From contig DBXA01000167.1 in assembly GCA_002309235.1 (NCBI GenBank), positions 1-10,871 on the forward strand: a stretch of 10,871 nt of DNA. Reading direction: 5' to 3'. The position numbers and the translations under genes are program-made. This DNA is from Christensenella sp. UBA1224 (GTDB taxonomy: Bacteria; Bacillota; Clostridia; Christensenellales; Aristaeellaceae). The stretch's first letter is position 1; every line of letters starts with the position of its first letter. Of this stretch, positions 6,471 to 10,871 are shown one piece after another. The notes below the pieces were generated by a model. That model ran no database searches, was not told the DNA's origin, and saw nothing but the letters and a program-made list of their open reading frames with translations.

Positions 6471-6747
6471 GTACGAACCCTCCAAAACTATTATTCTTCA
6501 AACAGGATATCCCGATCCCGGCACCTTACAGCGATAAGGGACCCGCCGTCCGGGTACAGTCAAAACGACGTATTCCTTGCCTCCTTTTCTGCGTGAGATC
6601 CGGGGACACGCCCCGCACCGCTGCCGCTTCAGGCCGAAGTCGTCCGAAAACACCCAGTGTGCTTCCCCTCCGGAAACACCGATCGGAGGCTGCCGGACAA
6701 CAAACCCCTCATTTGCCGCAAAATACCGATACCAGATTACCCTATTT
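6471..6747 (-). promoter_or_regulatory. Long structured 5' leader of hppA, no recognised RNA class
   Basis: About 275 bases separate the predicted transcription start from the hppA ATG. Several short perfect hairpins can be drawn: an outer stem 6642-6646/6694-6698 enclosing stems 6667-6672/6684-6689 and 6650-6653/6657-6660 (a three-way junction); 6627-6630/6636-6639; 6601-6605/6611-6615; 6541-6545/6551-6555; and 6524-6528/6535-6539. No T-run follows them. I did not recognise signatures of TPP, cobalamin, SAM, c-di-GMP or T-box elements. An 85-codon open frame (6498-6755) covers it, but its ATG overlaps the -10 box, so it is not taken as a gene. Confidence 0.5.
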
Positions 6748-6753
6748 GATATC

Positions 6754-6781
6754 ATTATACATCAAAAATGAACCCTGTGAC
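6754..6781 (-). promoter_or_regulatory. Promoter of hppA
   Basis: TATAAT at 6759-6754 with GTCACA (4 of 6 matches) at 6781-6776 and a 16-base spacer. The sequence upstream (6782-6869) is very AT-rich and may act as an UP element; I see no gene in it. Confidence 0.6.
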
Positions 6782-6869
6782 CGATAAGTTTCTGAAAAAT
6801 GCCATAATTTTTGATATTTTCGCCTTAAATCGGCATATATCGATACATACTCCCGGATTCTGTACATAT

Positions 6870-6906
6870 AAAAAAACAACAGGGGAAATCAGCCGCTCCC
6901 CTGTTG
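6870..6906 (-). terminator. Intrinsic terminator of the MerR-like gene
   Basis: A perfect 10-bp stem, CAACAGGGGA (minus strand 6906-6897) with TCCCCTGTTG (6886-6877), has a 10-base loop and is followed by seven T (6876-6870). It lies 12 bases after the stop codon. Confidence 0.93.
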
Positions 6907-6918
6907 GCATAGGATCCG

Positions 6919-7362
6919 TCAGGCACCGAAGCTCGTTTCGGAATATGCCTTCATGATCTTCATGACCTGGTCCTGCGCACCTGCCAATATCACCCTGGCA
7001 GAACCGTTATTCAGGTCAAAGGTGAATTCTGTGTCGGATGCCTCTTGCATCTGTTCACAGAAGAAGGCGGATATCCTGTTCCCCTTTATGAGGTCTGCCG
7101 GCACATCGAGCACAACACATGCCCTGGCCGTTTTTTTCGATCTGTCCGCCATGAAATCCAGCACCACATTGCTGCGTTTGATCCGCATCCCTTCCTTTAC
7201 GAAGGGCTCGGAGAAGAACTTCTCCACATCTTCCGTGGTGAACCGCCAAATGCCGTCAGCCTTTTCCCCGGAAAGCAGCCCCTGCTTCAGGTAATTGCGG
7301 AGGGTCCTCGTCGTAAAGCGGGTCATCATCGCGAGTTCATTCAGGTTATAAGTCCCATTCAT
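6919..7362 (-). CDS. MerR-like helix-turn-helix regulator, unknown target
   Basis: This 147-residue protein has a MerR/excisionase-type winged helix at residues 5-50 (NLNELAMMTRFTTRTLRNYL, then GIWRFTTEDVEKFF as the wing), a short basic helix (RIKRSNVVLDFM), and an alpha/beta C-terminal domain at about 75-145 (RACVVLDVPA, EFTFDLNNGSARVILAG). It lacks the Cys residues of metal-sensing MerR proteins and the GyrI-like fold of drug sensors, so the ligand is unknown. The ATG at 7362 is chosen over the ATG at 7380 because AGGGGA precedes it at suitable distance while the longer start has no ribosome binding site. It is monocistronic with a strong terminator. An inverted repeat over its own -10 box suggests autoregulation. 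DNA binding is well supported; function beyond that is not recognised. Confidence 0.8.
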   Translation of the reverse strand: MNGTYNLNELAMMTRFTTRTLRNYLKQGLLSGEKADGIWRFTTEDVEKFFSEPFVKEGMRIKRSNVVLDFMADRSKKTARACVVLDVPADLIKGNRISAFFCEQMQEASDTEFTFDLNNGSARVILAGAQDQVMKIMKAYSETSFGA

Positions 7363-7395
7363 GATCGGTTCCCCTTTCATTGCGCTTTGTTTTAT

Positions 7396-7419
7396 CTTCT
7401 GTCTATATCTTAGCAGAAG
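7396..7419. promoter_or_regulatory. Inverted repeat, candidate operator of the MerR-like gene
   Basis: CTTCTG (7396-7401) and CAGAAG (7414-7419) are perfect 6-bp arms 12 bases apart and straddle the -10 box of the candidate promoter. The spacing suits a dimeric winged-helix regulator, but six-base arms can arise by chance. Confidence 0.3.
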
Positions 7420-7435
7420 CTATCCTCCGGCGCAA
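7407..7435 (-). promoter_or_regulatory. Candidate promoter of the MerR-like gene
   Basis: TTGCGC at 7435-7430, a 17-base spacer and TAAGAT at 7412-7407. Matches are moderate (3 and 4 of 6). Confidence 0.4.
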
Positions 7436-7535
7436 TTTGAAAACCGGCCACTTTTTCATACCTGCAGACCGGATACCGCAATAAACCGGACAAACAGGTG
7501 ACCAGACTCCGCGGCCCTTTCCCAGCAAAACAGGT

Positions 7536-9500
7536 TCAGTAGGCGACCATAGGCATCCGTACCGGTTCGTCATCCGCTGGCCCGCGTTTTCCCGCATGGA
7601 TGTCATAAACAGCACAGCTGCAGTCCAGAATCGCCTTTGCCATATCCGGATACGGCTGCAGGCACACATCAAACAGACCTATATTGTAATTTTCTCCGTC
7701 AAAGCGGCCCAGCGCGAACTGGTCATAACACTGGAACCAATGGCAGCCTGCGCTCATCGGATGCGCTGCGGCATGTTCCACGTAGCAGCGATATGCCTTT
7801 CCCCTGTCCTCCTGCGTAGCAACGGCCTCAAGGCCTGTGGCCGTAAGGCCCGCGTCCAGCGCGCCGAAATGGAATTCGCCTATCAGGACCGGCAGGTCCA
7901 CGCCAAGCTCCCGGACGTGCTCGATCGCAGCCGAAGGATCGGAAGCATAACAGTTGATCGAAAACACATCGAAGCATTCCCAGCCGGAAGTCAGGGCAGG
8001 ATCGGATATCCATGCCCAGCGCATACCCAGTATCATGTGGTTCGGATCGACTTTGCGGCAAGCGTCCGAAGGGATCACCGTATAGGCGCGGATCAGCTCC
8101 GCGGAAAACGCACGCAGATCCCTTTCCGCCGTCTCCGATATCGCCGATGCCTTCGGAACAGGCTTCTTCAGATCCTCAAAGCCGGCAAAGCACGTTCCCC
8201 ACGCCCTGTTGAGCCCGCTTATCGTTCCGTACTGTTTGCGGAGACTGTCGATCAGCGCGCGTTTGCACCATGTTTCTTCCCCGTCGCGCAGCACTTCATC
8301 CGCGATGATCAGCCCGTCGACAAATGCCCAGCCGGGCTCATTCCGCAGGAAATAACCGATCATATACGGGTCATCCCTGCGCTCCGCCAGTACCCGGGCA
8401 CATGCAGCGGCATCCTCCGAATACTCGGGTGAGAGGACATCCGGGAAATCGCGGTAGATCATATGCCGGGTCGCCGGAAACCTCGGAAGGCTTGTCACAT
8501 AAGGCATACGGCCGAACAGACCGGGATCCGACCAGTTGCCCAGCGTATTCATTCCCATCCGCTTTAGCTGCCCGGTCACCATCGCCTGCCATTTTTCCTG
8601 CCAGTTTTCACCGAATGCGCGCATCAGGTTCGCCCGTTCGAAAGAAACGAGTTTTGCCGGGCCGCGCTGTACCTCCATCGTACGCCGCAAAGTGCTTTCG
8701 CTCAGTTCCGGGCCTTCCGGTATCCAGCTGAGCAGCGATTCGAGGCCATCCACCCTTCCGTCGCACCTGGCTGTCACGCAATCCGGCCCCATACTGTAAA
8801 AAGCGTATCCGTCCGGATCCAGCAGATACCATCTGCCTTCCTTTTTTAATTTCGTAAAATAGCCCGTTCCGACACCCAATTTCATGCGGGTGCATCCGCC
8901 CCACTCCGACCAGTCCCCAAACGGCCATTTGTCCGGTCCGCCTGCCTGCCTTAAGATGTTTTCCCTCATTTCAGCGACGCTTTTCATCTTCCCCGGCCAG
9001 TCCTTCGGAATATACTGCCCCATTTCATCGATCAGGGGCTTATCCGGAACTTCCGCGGCAGAACGCGCGGTATCCTCCAGCCGGACATCCTCCAGGCGCA
9101 GATGGATCGCATGGGCAGCCGCCATGCTGATTATCTCCGCGCGGGCAACCTCTTTACGGTCTATGCGCGATCCATGGCATACCACCTTCAGTTCACCGGG
9201 GATATTTCCCGGGAACAGGACGTGTCCGTCCAGCCAGTTCAGGTCCAGGGCGATATTTGTGCGGTATTCCGGCATCACGCCGAACCGGACCGTAACTTTC
9301 GGCTGCTCCTCCGCCCCGTAGACCCGCAGCTCAAATGCCATGGAATGCGTCTCCAGGAGAGTCACCGTCAGGTTCAGCCAGCGTTCCGGTGCCAGGTTGA
9401 TACCCCTGATCGCAAAACCGCCGCCCTCGGCAGGAAGCGTAAGCACATTTCCTTCCCGGGCAGTACCCGGAAGAAGATCGTCCATCCACTGTATCGTCAT
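7536..9500 (-). CDS. Clan GH-A glycoside hydrolase, GH50/GH42-like
   Basis: This 654-residue protein has no signal peptide and so acts in the cytoplasm on imported oligosaccharides. Residues 1-150 look like a beta-rich accessory domain; about 205-630 form the catalytic (beta/alpha)8 barrel. Recognisable pieces are GRWYLLDPDGYAFYSMG, LKRMGMNTLGNWSD, PYMIGYFLRNEPGW with the probable acid/base E388, and LPVLIGEFHFGALDAG with the probable nucleophile E542. The GNWSD and GEFHFGA-D-G motifs recall GH50 beta-agarases more than GH42 beta-galactosidases, but the assignment is from memory of motifs. The ATG at 9500 is chosen for the GGGGGA 7 bases upstream; the GTG at 9515 has no site. It follows the GH117-like gene by 89 bases with a large hairpin between. 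No clear terminator is seen in 7441-7535. Confidence 0.78.
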   Translation of the reverse strand: MTIQWMDDLLPGTAREGNVLTLPAEGGGFAIRGINLAPERWLNLTVTLLETHSMAFELRVYGAEEQPKVTVRFGVMPEYRTNIALDLNWLDGHVLFPGNIPGELKVVCHGSRIDRKEVARAEIISMAAAHAIHLRLEDVRLEDTARSAAEVPDKPLIDEMGQYIPKDWPGKMKSVAEMRENILRQAGGPDKWPFGDWSEWGGCTRMKLGVGTGYFTKLKKEGRWYLLDPDGYAFYSMGPDCVTARCDGRVDGLESLLSWIPEGPELSESTLRRTMEVQRGPAKLVSFERANLMRAFGENWQEKWQAMVTGQLKRMGMNTLGNWSDPGLFGRMPYVTSLPRFPATRHMIYRDFPDVLSPEYSEDAAACARVLAERRDDPYMIGYFLRNEPGWAFVDGLIIADEVLRDGEETWCKRALIDSLRKQYGTISGLNRAWGTCFAGFEDLKKPVPKASAISETAERDLRAFSAELIRAYTVIPSDACRKVDPNHMILGMRWAWISDPALTSGWECFDVFSINCYASDPSAAIEHVRELGVDLPVLIGEFHFGALDAGLTATGLEAVATQEDRGKAYRCYVEHAAAHPMSAGCHWFQCYDQFALGRFDGENYNIGLFDVCLQPYPDMAKAILDCSCAVYDIHAGKRGPADDEPVRMPMVAY

Positions 9501-9547
9501 TTCCGTATCCCCCACGCTTCATGTCTTTTTTCCGATAAAAGGCATAT

Positions 9548-9582
9548 GGCGCGAAGACATGCCTCCCGGCAAGTCTTGCGCC
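9548..9582 (-). other. Stable intergenic hairpin between the two hydrolase genes
   Basis: On the minus strand GGCGC/GCGCC, AAGAC/GTCTT and TGCC/GGCA stack into a stem of about 14 pairs with one bulged C, one T-T mismatch and a GGGA (GNRA) tetraloop. Only a short TTTT follows, after 7 bases, so it is more likely an RNA-stability or processing element, or a leaky terminator, than a full stop. Confidence 0.6.
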
Positions 9583-9589
9583 AGCCTCT

Positions 9590-10546
9590 TTATCTGTTTA
9601 TCTCAAGGTATTTATCGCCGTTTGGGAGAACAAAGTCAAACACTTCATCCCTGTCGCACGTCAGGGTTTTTCCGTCGCTGTGCAGACGCGCCACCTGAAT
9701 GGAGGTGCGCTTCAAAGCCGGATCGATCGGCATGCCGCTCTTCCATCCCTCCGGACGGGGCGGATGCGTAAAGTAGAAGATATACGCCTCATCACCGATG
9801 ACGACAACGTCCGCGTGATTCCCGATCGAATGGTCGTCTTCGCGTTTCCCCGGCTTATCGAGGATAAAGCCCTTGTGTTCCCAGTTCAGACAGTCGTCAC
9901 TGCGGAATACGCCTTGTCCGCGCCAGAAATCGGCGACCATCCACCATGCGCCTTTAAACTTGAATACGTTTGGGCCTTCATGGCCATCCAGATCGATCGC
10001 ACAGCCTCTGCATTCCCAGTGATACAGGTCATCGCTGTCCGCGTAATAGGAATGGGAGTGATTCATTTCATCCTTATACCACATGCGGTATCCGCCCTGC
10101 GGAAGCGGAGCCACACAGGCGTCGATGACCCTTTCACTGGACAGATCCAGTTTGCTCTCGATATGCCAGGTCCACATATCGCGGCTGGTATAGTGGATGA
10201 TCGTACGCGGCCTGTTCCAGTTCACAGGCATTCCCTGCACGTAAGATACATACATGTGATAGGTATCTTCGTGATAGATGATCTCGGGCGCCCAGAAGGT
10301 ATTATGTCCGTGTTCGAACTCCAGGCCTTCCAATTCGCCGCGATACAGCCAGTCATGTCCGTCAGCGGAGGAAGCCACACCCAGCCTGCTCCCATGGATC
10401 GGCGTCGTTCCCGGCCCCGGCGCGCTTTGCATCCTCTGTGTGTAGACCATCCACCATTGCTGCTCGTATTTATTCCAGATGACGACCGGGTCTGCGGCGC
10501 CGTTATAGATCGGGTCGTTGAACAAAGGCGCTTCGGGCAGTCTCAT
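9590..10546 (-). CDS. Five-bladed beta-propeller glycoside hydrolase, GH117-like
   Basis: This 318-residue protein has the fold of GH43/GH117 hydrolases and no signal peptide. Candidate catalytic residues are D19 in the first-blade motif ADPVVIWN, D142 in RVIDACV, E190 in GHEGPNVFKF, and H244 in GNHADVVV, the last at a position where GH117 uses a His. Other motifs, FWAPEIIYHEDTYHMYVSYV, GGYRMWYKDEMNHSHSYYAD and AYIFYFTHPPRP, recall GH117 alpha-1,3-L-neoagarooligosaccharide hydrolases, which remove 3,6-anhydro-L-galactose from neoagarobiose. The ATG at 10546 is chosen because AAGGAG lies 8 bases upstream; the GTG at 10555 overlaps that site. It is first in an operon with the GH50/GH42-like gene. 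Fold is well supported; the agar-type substrate is inference, and GH117 relatives in Clostridia may act on other sugars. Confidence 0.8.
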   Translation of the reverse strand: MRLPEAPLFNDPIYNGAADPVVIWNKYEQQWWMVYTQRMQSAPGPGTTPIHGSRLGVASSADGHDWLYRGELEGLEFEHGHNTFWAPEIIYHEDTYHMYVSYVQGMPVNWNRPRTIIHYTSRDMWTWHIESKLDLSSERVIDACVAPLPQGGYRMWYKDEMNHSHSYYADSDDLYHWECRGCAIDLDGHEGPNVFKFKGAWWMVADFWRGQGVFRSDDCLNWEHKGFILDKPGKREDDHSIGNHADVVVIGDEAYIFYFTHPPRPEGWKSGMPIDPALKRTSIQVARLHSDGKTLTCDRDEVFDFVLPNGDKYLEINR

Positions 10547-10585
10547 ACGCTTCACTCCTTCAGGCTTTCACAGTGCGATGCCTGT

Positions 10586-10615
10586 ATCATAGCATCCGCA
10601 CAGGAAGCGCGTCAA
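10586..10615 (-). promoter_or_regulatory. Promoter of the glycoside hydrolase operon
   Basis: TTGACG at 10615-10610 (5 of 6), an 18-base spacer and TATGAT at 10591-10586 (5 of 6) preceded by TGC (extended -10). A short inverted repeat, CAAGG-TT-CCTTG at 10613-10624, overlaps the -35 box and could bind a regulator. Confidence 0.75.
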
Positions 10616-10688
10616 GGTTCCTTGAGCCTTAACGGCATAATGTACAGCCCTGTATCGACGCATACCCTCTGTGAGAAGTGCGGCTCAT

Positions 10689-10706
10689 GGCAGCAGCTGT
10701 GCTGCC
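10689..10706. repeat. Short perfect inverted repeat in the divergent intergenic region
   Basis: GGCAGC-AGCTGT-GCTGCC, 6-bp arms around a 6-base centre. It lies between the minus-strand hydrolase promoter and the plus-strand promoter at 10756, so it could be a regulatory site, but nothing else supports that. The rest of 10616-10755 holds no recognisable feature. Confidence 0.3.
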
Positions 10707-10755
10707 TGTCCGGTGAACACTTCCCGTTTGCCTTGATCCTGGCGGCCTCCTCCGC

Positions 10756-10784
10756 TTGTGATCACGCATGAACGATAGTATAAT
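10756..10784 (+). promoter_or_regulatory. Promoter of the rightmost gene
   Basis: TTGTGA at 10756-10761 (4 of 6), a 17-base spacer and perfect TATAAT at 10779-10784. Transcription should start near 10791, about 58 bases before the start codon. Confidence 0.75.
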
Positions 10785-10848
10785 AAGACCGGTATGGAAC
10801 TATGGTATCTGTTCAACCTGTAAAAAACGGATCGGAGGGTACGAAATC

Positions 10849-10871
10849 ATGATCAAGATCTACGGAATGCC
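10849..10871 (+). CDS. Start of a gene, possibly glutaredoxin-like (partial)
   Basis: The ATG at 10849 is preceded by GGAGGG (10834-10839) with 9 bases of spacing and by a good promoter, so a gene begins here. Only eight residues are visible (MIKIYGMP). They resemble the first strand of small glutaredoxin/thioredoxin-fold proteins, in which this strand is followed directly by a Cys-containing redox motif. That motif lies beyond the window, so the product is a guess. Confidence 0.5.

Noticed and set aside
6498..6755. 85-codon minus-strand frame in the hppA leader
   Set aside because: Its ATG overlaps the TATAAT box, so the transcript would start after it; composition is not protein-like.
7441..7535. 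Terminator of the hydrolase operon
   Set aside because: Only short imperfect repeats around CCGG are present and no T-run follows a stem, so I could not support one.
10612..10761. 50-codon minus-strand open stretch encoding a Cys/His-rich sequence
   Set aside because: It contains no ATG, GTG or TTG before its late Met and ends in the promoter of the hydrolase operon; it could be a gene remnant but nothing proves it.
9680..10771. 363-codon open frame on the plus strand opposite the GH117-like gene
   Set aside because: It lacks a plausible ribosome binding site and any recognisable motif and mirrors the minus-strand hydrolase, which has clear family motifs.

Overview
The window looks like chromosomal DNA of a moderately GC-rich member of the Bacillota, most likely a Clostridia-type anaerobe. 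This rests on strong GGAGG-type ribosome binding sites, sigma-A promoters close to TTGACA-N17-TATAAT, intrinsic terminators with T-runs, a K+-dependent-type membrane pyrophosphatase, and XRE/ImmA-IrrE genes of Firmicutes type. No rRNA, tRNA, CRISPR array or insertion sequence was seen.

Region 1-2548 is a divergent DNA-damage-type locus. On the minus strand an XRE repressor (713-1117), an ImmA/IrrE metalloprotease (164-700) and the start of a small conserved protein (1-162) are tightly packed. On the plus strand lies a Y-family DNA polymerase (1307-2548). Both directions fire from one compact region holding a perfect 10-bp inverted repeat (1170-1194), each arm of which contains a TATAAT -10 box. 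By analogy with IrrE/DdrO and ImmA/ImmR, the protease may inactivate the repressor to induce the translesion polymerase without LexA.

Region 2550-4225 is the most unusual part. A secreted barnase-type ribonuclease (3719-4225, TTG start) is coupled by an ATGA overlap to a protein (2550-3722) whose first ~88 residues are a barstar domain and whose remainder is a complete S66 serine peptidase (LdcA/MccF type). A barnase/barstar toxin-inhibitor operon with the inhibitor fused to a carboxypeptidase is not something I know as a described system.

Region 4294-6781 holds hppA (membrane pyrophosphatase) with its own promoter, a ~275-nt hairpin-rich leader that I cannot assign to a known RNA class, and an intrinsic terminator. 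Region 6870-7435 is a monocistronic MerR-like regulator with terminator, promoter and a candidate operator.

Region 7536-10615 is a two-gene cytoplasmic carbohydrate operon: a GH117-like beta-propeller hydrolase followed by a GH50/GH42-like (clan GH-A) hydrolase, from a good promoter at 10586-10615. This combination recalls agar-type galactan degradation, but the substrate cannot be fixed from sequence. The right edge has a divergent strong promoter (10756-10784) and the first eight codons of a possible glutaredoxin-like protein.
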